From assembly GCF_012349115.1 (NCBI RefSeq), contig NZ_PQIG01000013.1:1-64000 (forward strand): a stretch of DNA of 64,000 nt. Reading direction: 5' to 3'. Shown here one piece after another: positions 27,404-37,337 of this stretch. How positions within the stretch are numbered: the first letter of the stretch is position 1; each line of letters begins with the position of its first letter. The notes under the pieces are model-generated. The model was not told the DNA's origin, did no database searches, and saw only the letters and a program-made list of their open reading frames with translations. The stretch comes from Rhizobium ruizarguesonis. Lineage in GTDB: Bacteria > Pseudomonadota > Alphaproteobacteria > Rhizobiales > Rhizobiaceae. Position numbers and translations under genes: made by a program.

Positions 27404-27877
27404 TTACTTCTTCGAGATGGTGACGAATTTCGTGCCGCGGACGCGTGCCGTCACGGTGCAGGGATCACCTTCGGTGCGGTCGCAGAAGCGCGGATGCATC
27501 TTCATCGCCAGCACCATGTTGCCGAAGCGCTGGACGAAATCGTAGCCATAGATCTGTGCCGTCGCGATCATGAAATAACCGCCTTCGGCAACCTGCAGGT
27601 AGAAATTATAGGTACAGCCGTCGTCATTGCATTGCGGCCCCTTCTGCCCGTCGCAGGTCAGCTGGCCCTCGTCGACCACGGCATCGATCAGGCCATCATT
27701 GTTGATGTCCTGCCGGATGATGAAGCCGTCGGCAAATTCGGCTGTCTTGCACTGCTCCTGGAAATGCTTCTTCTCGTAGATCTCAGGATCGGAGATCAGC
27801 GATTGTTGACCGAGGGCGGCAGCCGGCACGGCAAGCAGCAGGACGATATTCAGAACGGCGAGCACCAGCGTTTTCAC
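27404..27877 (-). CDS. Secreted uncharacterised protein
   Basis: A 157-residue protein with a clear signal peptide (KTLVLAVLNIVLLLAVPAAA, likely cleaved near ALG-QQ). The mature part contains an RQDINNDGLIDAVVDE stretch that looks like a calcium-binding DxNxDG loop, and Cys residues at CDGQKGPQCNDDGCTY that could form disulfides. I recognise no family. The start is a GTG with AGAGGAAAG upstream; a 29-residue longer frame from 27964 is rejected because its extra part lies in a dispersed repeat. It converges with ydcF. Confidence 0.75.
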   Translation of the reverse strand: MKTLVLAVLNIVLLLAVPAAALGQQSLISDPEIYEKKHFQEQCKTAEFADGFIIRQDINNDGLIDAVVDEGQLTCDGQKGPQCNDDGCTYNFYLQVAEGGYFMIATAQIYGYDFVQRFGNMVLAMKMHPRFCDRTEGDPCTVTARVRGTKFVTISKK

Positions 27878-27910
27878 GGCTTTCCTCTTTTGGATAAAGG
27901 CTCTGCAGCC

Positions 27911-27970
27911 TAATGCATGTCGCCCGAGAGTGTGCAGCGGTTTTGGGACAACGACATGCATCAAATAAAG
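27911..27970. repeat. Palindromic intergenic repeat, family B, copy 1
   Basis: TAATGCATGTCGCCC...CGACATGCAT with inner CAGCGGTTTTGGGACAA. The same unit flanks the TRIC gene on its other side at 28743 and recurs at 33315 and 54612. Confidence 0.75.
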
Positions 27971-28103
27971 ACTTTGGCTTTATGACGCCGCCGCCTTGCG
28001 CCGCCCTTGCCGCCGTGGTTCTTTCCCGAGAACAGGATGATTTTAGGCCTAATTCGCCTAAAATCTGAATCCTGTTCTCAATTCTGCCGGTTCCGGGGTT
28101 CGC

Positions 28104-28739
28104 ATGTCTTTGCTCGTCTATCTCGATTATGCCGGCATTGCGCTGTTTGCCGCGACAGGCGCGCTCGCCGCCTCGCGCAAGCAACTGGATCTGATCGGTT
28201 TTTTGTTTTTCGCCATGGTGACGGGAACGGGCGGCGGTACCGTGCGCGATATCGTGCTCGGGCGCGTGCCGGTCTTCTGGGTGCTGAACCCCGCCTATAT
28301 CCTCGTCTGCTGCATCATGGGGGTCATCGTTTTCTTCACCGCCCACCTGCTGGAATCGCGCTATCGCCTGCTGATCTGGCTGGATGCGATCGGCCTCGCC
28401 GCCTATTGCGTGCTCGGCGCCGCCAAGGGCCTCGCCGCCACCGGCTCGCCGACCATCGCAATCGTCACCGGCACGCTGACGGCGACCTTCGGCGGCATAT
28501 TACGCGATCTGATGGCAAACGAGCCTTCGGTTCTGTTGAGGCCGGAAATCTACGTGACGGCAGCTCTCATCGGCGCCGGCGTGTTCACGGCTGCCAATGG
28601 GCTCGGAATGCAGCTCTATCTGGCGTCTGCCTGCGGCGTCGTGGCGGCCTTTGCAGTGCGCGGTGGAGCCCTGTGGTTCGGCTGGACCTTCCCAACCTAC
28701 AGGCATAAGCCCGGCCGGCATCCCAACGATGTCATGTGA
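28104..28739 (+). CDS. TRIC cation channel family protein (YadS/UPF0126 type)
   Basis: A 211-residue membrane protein with an internally duplicated three-helix unit. The GTGGGTVRDIVLGRVPVFW motif in the first half is mirrored by TATFGGILRDLMANEPSVLL in the second. Seven hydrophobic segments are visible. Prokaryotic TRIC homologues conduct monovalent cations; the physiological role in rhizobia is unknown. The gene is bracketed by two copies of the same palindromic repeat. Confidence 0.88.
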   Translation: MSLLVYLDYAGIALFAATGALAASRKQLDLIGFLFFAMVTGTGGGTVRDIVLGRVPVFWVLNPAYILVCCIMGVIVFFTAHLLESRYRLLIWLDAIGLAAYCVLGAAKGLAATGSPTIAIVTGTLTATFGGILRDLMANEPSVLLRPEIYVTAALIGAGVFTAANGLGMQLYLASACGVVAAFAVRGGALWFGWTFPTYRHKPGRHPNDVM

Positions 28740-28742
28740 GGC

Positions 28743-28810
28743 CTAATGCATGTCGCCCAAAAGTGCGCAGCGGTTTTGGGACAACGACATGCATAAAAAC
28801 AAAGATCTAA
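28743..28810. repeat. Palindromic intergenic repeat, family B, copy 2
   Basis: TAATGCATGTCGCCCAAAAG...CAACGACATGCATAAAAAC, nearly identical to the copy at 27911 and in the same orientation, directly behind the TRIC stop codon. Confidence 0.75.
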
Positions 28811-28858
28811 TGGGCGTCGCATGAGGCCGATCCGGCGCGACGCGCTTGAGAGGTATCG

Positions 28859-29278
28859 TCAGCCCTGCTTCGCGCGCAGGCGGATCACCACGTCGACATG
28901 GGCGATCTCCATGCCCTCAGGCGGTTCCGGCAGATTGGCGATCGTCAGGTTGCTGACGGGTATGTCGAGCACCTCGTTCTCGCCTTCGACGAAGAAATGG
29001 TGGTGGTCGGAAACATTGGTGTCGAAATAGGTCTTGGCGCTCTCGACGGCGAGAACGCGGATGAGACCGGCTTCCGTGAACTGGTGCAGCGTGTTGTAGA
29101 CGGTTGCCAAAGACACCGGCACGCCGGCGGCAACCGCCTCCTCATGCAGTTCCTCGACGGTCAAGTGCCGATCACCCTTGGCAAACAGGAGGTCGCCGAG
29201 CGCAACACGCTGGCGGGTGGGGCGCAGGCCCGCACAGCGCAGCCTTACCTCTATTGCGATCGGGAGTGCACCCGTCAT
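28859..29278 (-). CDS. irr: Iron response regulator Irr (Fur family)
   Basis: A 139-residue Fur-superfamily regulator of the rhizobial Irr type. The winged helix is RPTRQRVALGDLLFAKG to VSLATVYNTLHQFTEAGLIR, and the metal/haem region includes SDHHHFFVEGENEVLDI. In rhizobia Irr represses or activates iron- and haem-related genes under iron limitation and responds to haem. The N-terminal GCPWHD haem motif of Bradyrhizobium Irr is absent, as usual in Rhizobium. The ATG at 29278 has GGAG 9 bases upstream; a TTG three codons earlier is less likely. It is divergent from fabA, the typical arrangement in this genus. Confidence 0.93.
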   Translation of the reverse strand: MTGALPIAIEVRLRCAGLRPTRQRVALGDLLFAKGDRHLTVEELHEEAVAAGVPVSLATVYNTLHQFTEAGLIRVLAVESAKTYFDTNVSDHHHFFVEGENEVLDIPVSNLTIANLPEPPEGMEIAHVDVVIRLRAKQG

Positions 29279-29579
29279 CAAAACCAACTCCGGTTATTCT
29301 GGCATAAAGCAATCATGTTTCTTTAAGCGGTATAACTTTTGCATCAGAGCCTTTCAATAGTTCAATGGGGACAGGAGCCTGATAAACGCGGCAAAAACGG
29401 GCTTTTGACGCAAATAGGTCTGGTCCCGGCCCTAGCCTTCCTGTATGCGACCACCAAATAATGGCGTAAGCCTGGTCCGGGACGATGAATGAAGTTGCCT
29501 TGCTTGTGCTTCATTTTCTGAAGAACTTGGACTACACGTTCACATCCATCGGCTTGACGCGGGGGGAAAAAGAAACTTT

Positions 29580-30095
29580 ATGAAGACCAGACAGTCCAGC
29601 TTCTCGTATGAAGAACTCATCGCTTGCGCACATGGCGAGCTGTTCGGCCCCGGCAATGCACAGCTGCCCCTGCCGCCTATGCTGATGGTTCACCGCATCA
29701 CGGATATTTCCGAAACGGGCGGCACCTTCGATAAGGGCTACCTCCGGGCCGAATATGACGTTCGCCCCGACGACTGGTATTTTCCTTGCCATTTCGAAGG
29801 CAATCCGATCATGCCGGGCTGCCTCGGTCTTGACGGCATGTGGCAGCTGACCGGTTTCTTTCTGGGTTGGCTCGGCGAGCAAGGCCGCGGCATGGCGCTT
29901 TCAACAGGCGAAGTGAAATTCAAGGGCATGGTCCGGCCGCAGACGAAGCTGATCGAATATGGCATCGACTTCAAACGTGTCATGCGCGGCCGTCTGGTCC
30001 TCGGCACGGCCGACGGCTGGCTTAAGGCGGACGGCGAGACCATATATCAGGCGGCCGACCTTCGCGTCGGTCTATCGAAAGACAAGACGGCCTGA
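29580..30095 (+). CDS. fabA: 3-hydroxydecanoyl-ACP dehydratase/isomerase
   Basis: A 171-residue hot-dog-fold enzyme that dehydrates 3-hydroxydecanoyl-ACP and isomerises trans-2 to cis-3-decenoyl-ACP, the branch point to unsaturated fatty acids. The catalytic His71 lies in [20 protein letters not shown] and Asp85 in GLDG. The start has GGGGGGAAAAAGAAAC upstream. It is first in fabA-fabB-fabI, with 45 bases to fabB. The 292 bases between irr and fabA should hold divergent promoters; I could not identify specific operators. Confidence 0.97.
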   Translation: MKTRQSSFSYEELIACAHGELFGPGNAQLPLPPMLMVHRITDISETGGTFDKGYLRAEYDVRPDDWYFPCHFEGNPIMPGCLGLDGMWQLTGFFLGWLGEQGRGMALSTGEVKFKGMVRPQTKLIEYGIDFKRVMRGRLVLGTADGWLKADGETIYQAADLRVGLSKDKTA

Positions 30096-30140
30096 AACCG
30101 CATTTCGAGCGGCTGACGAAAACAACAAAGGTTTGATCAG

Positions 30141-31373
30141 ATGAGACGGGTAGTTGTCACGGGTCTGGGTGTCGTGTCCTCGATCGGAAACGACGCGGCC
30201 GAAGTCACCGAATCCTTGCGGCAGGCAAAGTCGGGTATCTCCTTTTCGAGCGATTTCGCCGAACATGGATTCAAGTGCCAGGTCTGGGGCAGTCCGAAGC
30301 TCGGTTCGGCGGAACTTGCCGAACTGGTCGACCGCCGCGCCATGCGCTTCCTGTCGCAGGGCGGCGCCTGGAACCATGTGGCCATGAAGCAGGCCCTTGC
30401 CGATTCCGGCCTGGAAGAGAAAGACTACGCTCAGAATGAGCGTACCGGCATCATCATGGGTTCCGGCGGTCCGTCCACCCGCACCCTGATCGAAGCTGCC
30501 GAGATCACCATAAAAAACAACAGCCCGAAGCGCATCGGCCCCTTCGCCGTGCCGAAGGCAATGTCCTCGACCGCATCGGCCACGCTCGCCACCTGGTTCA
30601 AGATCCACGGCGTCAATTATTCGATCTCGTCGGCCTGCTCGACCTCGGCGCATTGCATCGGCAATGCCGCCGAAATGATCCAGTGGGGCAAGCAGGACGT
30701 GATGTTTGCCGGCGGCCACGAGGATCTCGACTGGACGATGTCCAACCTCTTCGACGCCATGGGCGCCATGTCCTCCAAATATAACGACACGCCGGACAGC
30801 GCCTCGCGCGCCTATGACGTCAACCGCGACGGTTTCGTCATCGCCGGCGGCGCCGGCGTGCTGGTGCTTGAGGAACTGGAGCGCGCCAAAGCTCGCGGTG
30901 CCAAGATCTACGCCGAAATCGTCGGCTACGGCGCAACCTCGGACGGCTACGACATGGTCGCCCCCTCGGGCGAAGGCGCTATCCGCTGCATGCGCCAGGC
31001 GCTTGCCACCGTCAAAGGCGACGTCGACTATGTCAACACCCACGGCACGTCGACGCCGGTCGGCGACAGCAAGGAAATCGGCGCCATCCGCGAGGTATTC
31101 GGCTCGAGGATCCCGCATATCCAGTCGACCAAGTCGCTGACTGGGCATTCGCTTGGCGCTGCCGGCGTGCAGGAATCGATCTATTCCCTGCTGATGATGC
31201 AGCAAGGCTTCATCGGCGAAAGCGCCCATATCACCGAGCTCGACCCAGAATTCGAAGGCGTGCCGATCGTGCGCAAGCGCATCGACGACGCGAAGATCGA
31301 CATTGCCCTCTCCAATTCCTTCGGCTTCGGCGGCACCAACGCCACGCTCGTCTTCCAGCGCTATAACGGATAA
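30141..31373 (+). CDS. fabB: 3-oxoacyl-ACP synthase I
   Basis: A 410-residue condensing enzyme that elongates the cis-3 intermediate made by FabA. The catalytic triad is Cys166 in [12 protein letters not shown], His301 in [12 protein letters not shown] and His336 in [24 protein letters not shown] near the end is the conserved glycine-rich closure. FabA and FabB together define the anaerobic route to unsaturated fatty acids. Seven bases separate it from fabI. Confidence 0.97.
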   Translation: MRRVVVTGLGVVSSIGNDAAEVTESLRQAKSGISFSSDFAEHGFKCQVWGSPKLGSAELAELVDRRAMRFLSQGGAWNHVAMKQALADSGLEEKDYAQNERTGIIMGSGGPSTRTLIEAAEITIKNNSPKRIGPFAVPKAMSSTASATLATWFKIHGVNYSISSACSTSAHCIGNAAEMIQWGKQDVMFAGGHEDLDWTMSNLFDAMGAMSSKYNDTPDSASRAYDVNRDGFVIAGGAGVLVLEELERAKARGAKIYAEIVGYGATSDGYDMVAPSGEGAIRCMRQALATVKGDVDYVNTHGTSTPVGDSKEIGAIREVFGSRIPHIQSTKSLTGHSLGAAGVQESIYSLLMMQQGFIGESAHITELDPEFEGVPIVRKRIDDAKIDIALSNSFGFGGTNATLVFQRYNG

Positions 31374-31380
31374 TAATAAT

Positions 31381-32187
31381 ATGACGGGAATCATGCAGGG
31401 TAAGCGCGGGCTCGTCATGGGCGTCGCCAACAACCACTCGATCGCCTGGGGGATTTCAAAAGCTCTCGCCGCACAGGGTGCGGAACTCGCCTTCACCTAT
31501 CAGGGCGACGCGCTCGGCAAGCGCGTCAAGCCGCTTGCTGCCGAGGTCAGCTCAGATTTCGTGCTGGCCTGTGACGTCGAGGACGTCGCCTCGGTCGATG
31601 CCGTCGTCGACGCGATCAAGGAGCGCTGGGGCAAACTCGATTTCATCGTCCATGCCATCGGCTTTTCCGACAAGAACGAGCTGAAGGGTCTCTACGCCGA
31701 TACGACGCGTGAGAATTTCAGCCGCACCATGGTCATTTCCTGTTTTTCCTTCACCGAGATCGCCAAGCGCTGCGCTCCATTGATGGAAGATGGCGGCGCG
31801 ATGCTGACGCTGACCTATAATGGCTCGACGCGCGTCATCCCGAATTACAACGTCATGGGGGTTGCCAAGGCAGCGCTGGAGGCTTCGGTGCGCTATCTCG
31901 CTGCCGACTACGGTCCGCGTGGCATCCGCGTCAATGCCATTTCCGCCGGCCCGATCCGCACGCTTGCCGGCGCCGGCATCTCGGATGCGCGCGCGATCCT
32001 CTCCTGGAACCAGCGCAATGCGCCGCTGCGCAAGACTGTGAACATCGATCAGGTCGGCAGCTCGGCTCTCTACCTGCTCTCCGACCTTTCCTCCGGCGTC
32101 ACCGGCGAAATCCACTTCGTCGACGCCGGCTTCAACGTCACCTCCATGCCGACGCTGGAAACGCTGCGCAAAGCGGACGTCGAATAA
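31381..32187 (+). CDS. fabI: Enoyl-ACP reductase (NADH)
   Basis: A 268-residue short-chain dehydrogenase-like enoyl reductase that completes each elongation cycle. The cofactor motif is MGVANNHSIAWGISKAL, and the FabI-type Tyr156-x6-Lys163 is in NYNVMGVAKAALE. The start ATG at 31381 follows the fabB stop through a TAATAATAAT stretch. An ATG four codons later has no better site, so expression is likely coupled to fabB. Downstream is a strong terminator. FabI is the target of triclosan-type inhibitors in other bacteria. Confidence 0.95.
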   Translation: MTGIMQGKRGLVMGVANNHSIAWGISKALAAQGAELAFTYQGDALGKRVKPLAAEVSSDFVLACDVEDVASVDAVVDAIKERWGKLDFIVHAIGFSDKNELKGLYADTTRENFSRTMVISCFSFTEIAKRCAPLMEDGGAMLTLTYNGSTRVIPNYNVMGVAKAALEASVRYLAADYGPRGIRVNAISAGPIRTLAGAGISDARAILSWNQRNAPLRKTVNIDQVGSSALYLLSDLSSGVTGEIHFVDAGFNVTSMPTLETLRKADVE

Positions 32188-32207
32188 CCACAACTCCGTT
32201 GAAACTC

Positions 32208-32243
32208 AAAAGGCCGTGCGCAGATCATGCGCACGGCCTTTTT
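32208..32243 (+). terminator. Rho-independent terminator of fabA-fabB-fabI
   Basis: AAAAGGCCGTGCGCA (32208-32222) pairs perfectly with 32228-32242 around a GATCA loop, with a run of T at the 3' side. It may also serve the converging methyltransferase gene. Confidence 0.9.
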
Positions 32244-32283
32244 CTATCAAGCGCAATGGTTCGGTATCGAGGCAGCCTAAGCC

Positions 32284-33300
32284 CTATTTCTTCGCCCAGA
32301 GAACCTTGAAGCGGGCATTGCGGCAGGTTTCACCGCTTTCCCTGAAATTTGCCGCCAGAACCGGCTCGTAAGGCAGGCCGCGATTGGCGACGAGCATCAG
32401 GCGGCCACCGCCGCGAAGGGCGGATGCGGCAGTCTTGATCATTGCCTGGCCGAGCGCCGGGTCGGCGGCGTGGCCCTCGTGGAAGGGCGGGTTCATGATG
32501 ACGAGGTCGTATTTATCCTTGACCGGTTCGCCCGCCAGATCGTGCCAGAAGAAGCGCGCAGGCGCGTTCGGGCAGTTCTCCGCCAGATTATCCCTGGCAG
32601 CCTCCAGAGCCGCGTGATCGGCCTCGTAGAGGTCGAGGCGGGTCAGTCCACGCGACTTCTGCGCCAGTTCGGCGGAGAGATAGCCCCACCCGGCGCCAAA
32701 GTCCGCAACGTCGCCGGTGAAATCTTGCGGCAGGCGCGAGGCAAGCAGTTCCGATCCGGCATCGATCCGGTCATGCGAGAACATGCCGGCGGTTGCATTG
32801 AAACGGCCGTCGACACGCACCGGCGACTTTGCCAGCTTGGAGATAATCTCGTCGGCATCCGCCGGCCGGCCGAACCAGAAGGCAACGCCGTGATATTTCG
32901 GCATATAGTCGACTGCGAGATTGAAACCTTCCATCCGCTTGCGCAGCGGCTGGATGCCGTCTTCCTTCGCGCCGGCAACGACGATCAGGCCGCCGAGCCG
33001 CGTGCGGGCGATAGCGGCAGCAAGATTGGCCTCGTTCTCGCCCTTGTGCTTGGTGCAGAGCACGAGAGCCGCATCGTAATCCTCGCCGTCGATCTCCGGC
33101 TTCGCTTCGATCCGCTGCGCCAGCAACTGCCGATAGAGCGGCCGGAAGCCCTGGACGGCGCTGAGCGAGGCGGCGAAGCCTTCCGGCAGCGCAAAGCCTG
33201 CCTCGGCGCCGAGGAAGAGCACGCGCTCGCCCTCGCCGGGCGCCTCGACTGTGCCGCTGGCAAAGGGATGGAACAGGGTCTTCAGCGTCTCGCTGCTCAT
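32284..33300 (-). CDS. RsmC-like class I SAM-dependent methyltransferase
   Basis: A 338-residue protein with an N-terminal degenerate half and a C-terminal methyltransferase half. Motif I is VADFGAGWGYLSAELAQ, and the catalytic N-P-P-F motif is in DLVIMNPPFHEGHAADP, followed by GGRLMLVANRGLPYE. This is the pattern of 16S rRNA guanine-N2 methyltransferases (RsmC/RsmD-like, G1207). The exact target base is inferred from similarity. The ATG at 33300 starts MSSETLKTLFHPF; the longer frame from 33393 runs into a dispersed repeat. Confidence 0.82.
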   Translation of the reverse strand: MSSETLKTLFHPFASGTVEAPGEGERVLFLGAEAGFALPEGFAASLSAVQGFRPLYRQLLAQRIEAKPEIDGEDYDAALVLCTKHKGENEANLAAAIARTRLGGLIVVAGAKEDGIQPLRKRMEGFNLAVDYMPKYHGVAFWFGRPADADEIISKLAKSPVRVDGRFNATAGMFSHDRIDAGSELLASRLPQDFTGDVADFGAGWGYLSAELAQKSRGLTRLDLYEADHAALEAARDNLAENCPNAPARFFWHDLAGEPVKDKYDLVIMNPPFHEGHAADPALGQAMIKTAASALRGGGRLMLVANRGLPYEPVLAANFRESGETCRNARFKVLWAKK

Positions 33301-33314
33301 GGTCTCGTCTCGTC

Positions 33315-33418
33315 TTAAAGCATGTCGCGCAAAAGTGTTCAGCGGTTTTTGCGAGCACGACATGCGCCAAACCGAAGACCTGAAGGGCGGCAAGCGAATC
33401 TGAAAGATCGCCTCGCGC
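33315..33418. repeat. Palindromic intergenic repeat, family B, copy 3
   Basis: TTAAAGCATGTCGCGCAAAAG...CACGACATGCGCC followed by AGCGAATCTGAAAGATCGC. The copy at 54612 has the same two-part structure, including GCGAATCTGAAAGATCGC. Confidence 0.75.
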
Positions 33419-33428
33419 TTCAGGATAC

Positions 33429-33460
33429 AAAAAAGGGCGCGGAAGCATTCCCGCGCCCGG
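33429..33460 (-). terminator. Rho-independent terminator of pnp
   Basis: GGGCGCGG (33435-33442) pairs with CCGCGCCC (33451-33458). Read on the minus strand the stem is followed by six T residues. Confidence 0.85.
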
Positions 33461-33480
33461 TATTAAATCTGGAAGGCGGC

Positions 33481-35619
33481 TTATTCGGCCGCTTCTTCCT
33501 TCTTCTTCTCGTTCGCAATTTCCTGGCCGGTGGCCTGGTCGACGACCTTCATCGACAGGCGAACCTTGCCGCGTTCGTCGAAGCCGAGCAGCTTGACCCA
33601 GACCTTGTCGCCTTCCTTGACGACGTCCTGCGTCTTGGCAACACGCTCGGAAGCGAGCTGCGAGATGTGGACGAGGCCGTCGCGGGCGCCGAAGAAGTTG
33701 ACGAAGGCGCCGAAGTCGGCGGTCTTGACGACCGTGCCTTCGTAGACCTGGCCAATTTCAGGCTCGGCAACGATCGAGTGGATCCACTTGCGGGCCGCTT
33801 CGATTTCCTTGCCCGAAGACGAGGCGATCTTGACGGTGCCGTCGTCCTCGATGTTGATCTTCGCGCCGGTCTTTTCGACGATTTCGCGAATGACCTTGCC
33901 GCCCGAGCCGATGACTTCACGGATCTTGTCGACCGGGATGTTCATGACTTCGATGCGCGGAGCGAATTCACCGAGCTGACCGCGGCTTTCGGTGATGGCC
34001 TTGGACATTTCGCCGAGGATGTGGGCGCGACCGCCCTGGGCCTGGCCAAGAGCGACCTTCATGATCTCTTCGGTGATACCGGCGATCTTGATGTCCATCT
34101 GCAGCGAGGTGATGCCGTCGGCGGTACCGGCGACCTTGAAGTCCATGTCGCCGAGGTGGTCTTCGTCACCGAGAATATCGGAGAGGACAGCGAAGCGATC
34201 GCCTTCCAGGATCAGACCCATGGCGATACCCGCAACCGGCTTTGCCAGCGGAACGCCGGCGTCCATCAGAGCGAGCGAGGTACCGCAGACAGTCGCCATC
34301 GAGGACGAGCCATTCGACTCGGTGATCTCGGAGACAACGCGCAGCGTGTAGGGGAACTGCTCGACCGTCGGCAGCATCGGACGGATCGCGCGCCATGCGA
34401 GCTTGCCGTGGCCGATTTCGCGGCGACCCGGGGAACCCATGCGGCCGGTCTCGCCAACCGAGTAGGGAGGGAAGTTGTAATGGAGCAGGAAGCGCTCCTT
34501 GTACATGCCAGTCAGGCTGTCGACATACTGCTCATCTTCGCCGGTGCCGAGGGTGGCAACGACGATCGCCTGCGTTTCACCGCGGGTGAACAGCGCCGAA
34601 CCGTGCGTACGCGGCAGAAGACCGACTTCCGAAACGATCGGACGAACGGTCTCAAGGTCGCGGCCGTCGATGCGGCTCTTGGTGTCGAGGATGTTCCAGC
34701 GGACGATCTTCGCCTGCAGGTGCTTGAAGATCGCGCCGACTTCCTCGGCCGTGTACTTGGCTTCGCCTTCCTCGGGGAGGAAATGCGCCTTCACCTTCGC
34801 CTTGACGGCATCGACGGCGGCGTAGCGGTCGGCCTTCTGGGTGATCTTGTAGGCATTGCGCAGTTCACCTTCGGCAAGGCCGAGCATCTCGTTTTCGAGA
34901 GCGGAGTAATCTGCCGGCTGGAAGTCGCGCGGCTCCTTGGCTGCCACTTCGGCGAGCTTGATGATCGCGTCGAGAACCGGCTGGAAGCCCTTGTGGCCGA
35001 ACATGACGGCGCCGAGCATGACGTCTTCGTTGAGTTCCTTGGCTTCGGATTCCACCATCAGCACGGCGTCATAGGTACCGGCGACGACGAGGTCGAGGCT
35101 CGATTCATCCATCTCGTCGAGATGCGGGTTGAGAACGTATTCGCCGTTGATGTAGCCGACGCGCGCACCGCCGACCGGGCCCATGAAGGGAACGCCGGAG
35201 AGCGTCAGCGCAGCCGAGGTAGCGACCATCGACAAGATGTCCGGATCGTTTTCGAGGTCATGCTGGATAACGGTAACGACAACCTGCGTGTCGTTCTTGT
35301 AGCCTTCCGGGAAGAGCGGGCGGATCGGGCGGTCGATCAGGCGGGAAACCAGGGTTTCCTTTTCACTCGGGCGGCCTTCGCGCTTGAAATAGCCGCCGGG
35401 GATCTTGCCGGCTGCGTAGGTCTTTTCCTGGTAGTTGACGGTGAGCGGAAAGAAGTCCTGGCCGGGCTTCGGCGACTTGGCCGAGACGACGGTGGCGAGA
35501 ACGACGGTTTCGCCGTAGGTGGCGAGAACCGCGCCGTCGGCCTGACGGGCGATCTTGCCGGTTTCGAGCTTCAGCGGGCGGCCGGCCCACTCGATTTCCA
35601 CTGTGTGTGTATCAAACAT
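33481..35619 (-). CDS. pnp: Polyribonucleotide nucleotidyltransferase (PNPase)
   Basis: A 712-residue phosphorolytic 3'-5' exoribonuclease of the RNA degradosome. Two RNase PH-like domains lie at about 1-230 and 300-540, separated by a helical domain. A KH domain ([20 protein letters not shown]) and a C-terminal S1 domain ([20 protein letters not shown]) follow. The tail ends KKKEEAAE. The ATG at 35619 has AAGGACAAGAG upstream; the longer frame to 35691 is rejected. It follows rpsO, as usual. The 348 bases between rpsO and pnp hold the rpsO hairpin and presumably a pnp promoter or leader; I see no gene there. Confidence 0.97.
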   Translation of the reverse strand: MFDTHTVEIEWAGRPLKLETGKIARQADGAVLATYGETVVLATVVSAKSPKPGQDFFPLTVNYQEKTYAAGKIPGGYFKREGRPSEKETLVSRLIDRPIRPLFPEGYKNDTQVVVTVIQHDLENDPDILSMVATSAALTLSGVPFMGPVGGARVGYINGEYVLNPHLDEMDESSLDLVVAGTYDAVLMVESEAKELNEDVMLGAVMFGHKGFQPVLDAIIKLAEVAAKEPRDFQPADYSALENEMLGLAEGELRNAYKITQKADRYAAVDAVKAKVKAHFLPEEGEAKYTAEEVGAIFKHLQAKIVRWNILDTKSRIDGRDLETVRPIVSEVGLLPRTHGSALFTRGETQAIVVATLGTGEDEQYVDSLTGMYKERFLLHYNFPPYSVGETGRMGSPGRREIGHGKLAWRAIRPMLPTVEQFPYTLRVVSEITESNGSSSMATVCGTSLALMDAGVPLAKPVAGIAMGLILEGDRFAVLSDILGDEDHLGDMDFKVAGTADGITSLQMDIKIAGITEEIMKVALGQAQGGRAHILGEMSKAITESRGQLGEFAPRIEVMNIPVDKIREVIGSGGKVIREIVEKTGAKINIEDDGTVKIASSSGKEIEAARKWIHSIVAEPEIGQVYEGTVVKTADFGAFVNFFGARDGLVHISQLASERVAKTQDVVKEGDKVWVKLLGFDERGKVRLSMKVVDQATGQEIANEKKKEEAAE

Positions 35620-35930
35620 CTCTTGTCCTTCAATGCGGGAGCACGCGCCATCGCCGATATCAAGGCGCAGCGCACAGTCGACCGCAATCAATGTGACGTA
35701 TCACGGGCAAGACAACGGGAGGCTTTTCATCTTCGGCTTCCTCAGGAGTTCCTGAGAAACCGGGCCAAAGCTCATTGACAAGCCTTGGCCGAAAGCATCC
35801 GGCAATCCTGCCCCATGACAGGTCAACGGTTGGTTTGGCAGATCCGGCCCATCCGGGTCTGTCGGTCTTTCCACCGCGTAAAATAGGGCGCGGCTGGAAC
35901 ATTTCATCGGGAGCCGTGTCCCGAAACACA

Positions 35931-35962
35931 TCCGGCGGGCGCTTGGGATAGCGCCCGCCGGA
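35931..35962 (-). terminator. Hairpin downstream of rpsO
   Basis: A 12-bp GC-rich stem (35931-35942 with 35951-35962) six bases past the rpsO stop. There is only a short T-rich tail (TGTGTTTC), so it may be an attenuator or RNase III-type site between rpsO and pnp rather than a full terminator. Confidence 0.55.
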
Positions 35963-35967
35963 TAATC

Positions 35968-36237
35968 TTAGCGGCGGATACCCAGGCTGGTGATCAGCTT
36001 GGAATAGCGGCCTTCATCCTTCTTCTTGAGATAATCAAGAAGCGAGCGGCGGCTCGAAACCATCGTCAGCAGGCCACGGCGGGAATGGTTATCCTTCTTG
36101 TGGTCCTTGAAGTGTTCGGTCAGGTTGTTGATGCGCTCGGTCAGGATCGCGACCTGGACTTCCGGAGAACCGGTATCGCCTTCAACGGTCGCATATTCCT
36201 TGATCAGCGCAGACTTGCGCTCAGCAGTGATCGACAT
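35968..36237 (-). CDS. rpsO: 30S ribosomal protein S15
   Basis: An 89-residue S15 protein that binds 16S rRNA in the platform. The conserved signatures [40 protein letters not shown] and [20 protein letters not shown] span the whole protein. The length is standard. ATG at 36237 has AAAGGATC upstream; a 13-residue extension is open but lacks support. In this genome rpsO is separated from truB by an inserted alpha/beta hydrolase gene. Confidence 0.97.
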   Translation of the reverse strand: MSITAERKSALIKEYATVEGDTGSPEVQVAILTERINNLTEHFKDHKKDNHSRRGLLTMVSSRRSLLDYLKKKDEGRYSKLITSLGIRR

Positions 36238-36390
36238 CGGGTGATCCTTTCTAAGAGGAGGAGATAGAGTCGCCAAAAGCCGGGATGTCGTCCAGCTTTG
36301 GCCGTGAATGCGAGCAGGCGAACCTGACGCTGGCGCTGCCTATAAACCAAATAAGCAGCAATGGAAAGAGGGGAGCTCCCGCAGCGGTTT

Positions 36391-37242
36391 TCAGCGGCCC
36401 GCCATGGCGTCCCGGATCATCGCATCGTAACCCGTCGGATCCTGCAGCATGGCGAAATGGCTGACATTTTTCAGGATCACCAGCTTGGTGCCCGGAATTT
36501 CTTTCGCCATCATCTCCGTATGGTCGAGCTTTACGGCCTCATCATGGTCGCCGATGGCGAGCGTGACCGGCACCGCGATCTTTCCAAGATCCGCTGCCGT
36601 CCAGACCGGCTGGGTCGCCCACATTTCGGAGATCTGGGTGACGAAGGCGTCGTACTCGTTCGGCGTCGGCGATAGCTTCCGGTAATATTCGCCGGCGACG
36701 TTGATGTAGTCGTTGAAGGTCTTGTTGTTCATCACGTCAGCCTTGACGCCATCGGTCGTGACGTTTGCTGCCTGGGCAATGACGCGCGTCAGCTTCTCCG
36801 GATGTTTCATCGCCATGTCGATGCCGATGATTCCGCCATCCGACCATCCCACAAGTGTCACCTTGTCGATCTTCAGATAGTCGAGAAGCGCGACGTAGTC
36901 AGACGTCATCAGGTCGTAACCGAAGGGCTGCTGGCTGCGCGTCGAGCGCCCATGTCCGCGGCTGTCGGCAACGATGACCAGGTGGTCCTTGGCAAAATCG
37001 GCGACCTGGTGACCCCAGACGTCGGCATTTCCAAGTCCGCCATGGATGAAGAGGATCGGCTCGCCTTCGCCATACTCTGCGTAATACATCTTGATGTCGT
37101 TCACATCGGCCATGCCCCTCGTCTTTGCCACCGGCATTGAAGGAAAGGCCGGAAGCTCGGCCCAGCGCTCGGCGGATTGAGCGCCGGCGACGGCAAGCAA
37201 CATCGAAAAGAACGTCAGGATTGCGATAACAATTCCGCGCAT
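36391..37242 (-). CDS. Exported alpha/beta hydrolase
   Basis: A 283-residue protein with an N-terminal signal peptide (IVIAILTFFSMLLAVAGAQS, cleaved near AQSA-E) and an alpha/beta hydrolase fold. The oxyanion motif is FIHGGLGNADVW, the nucleophile Ser is in LVGWSDGGIIG, the acid Asp in AIGDHDEAV, and the His in KNVSHFAMLQDP. The substrate is unknown; an esterase or lactonase acting in the periplasm is possible. It lies in the same orientation between truB and rpsO, which are adjacent in most relatives, so it probably entered the operon secondarily. Confidence 0.82.
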   Translation of the reverse strand: MRGIVIAILTFFSMLLAVAGAQSAERWAELPAFPSMPVAKTRGMADVNDIKMYYAEYGEGEPILFIHGGLGNADVWGHQVADFAKDHLVIVADSRGHGRSTRSQQPFGYDLMTSDYVALLDYLKIDKVTLVGWSDGGIIGIDMAMKHPEKLTRVIAQAANVTTDGVKADVMNNKTFNDYINVAGEYYRKLSPTPNEYDAFVTQISEMWATQPVWTAADLGKIAVPVTLAIGDHDEAVKLDHTEMMAKEIPGTKLVILKNVSHFAMLQDPTGYDAMIRDAMAGR

Positions 37243-37337
37243 AGTCTTCCCCCTGTCGGGCCGCCATGGCCCGACAGGGAAAATACCGCATTGCTGCCGG
37301 CTGACAATCTCTGTCGTTGTCAGAAAGCCAGATAGGC

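Noticed and set aside
33322..35778. 818-residue open frame antisense to pnp
   Set aside because: It mirrors PNPase codon by codon, has composition typical of GC-rich shadow frames and no known motif, whereas pnp is unmistakable.
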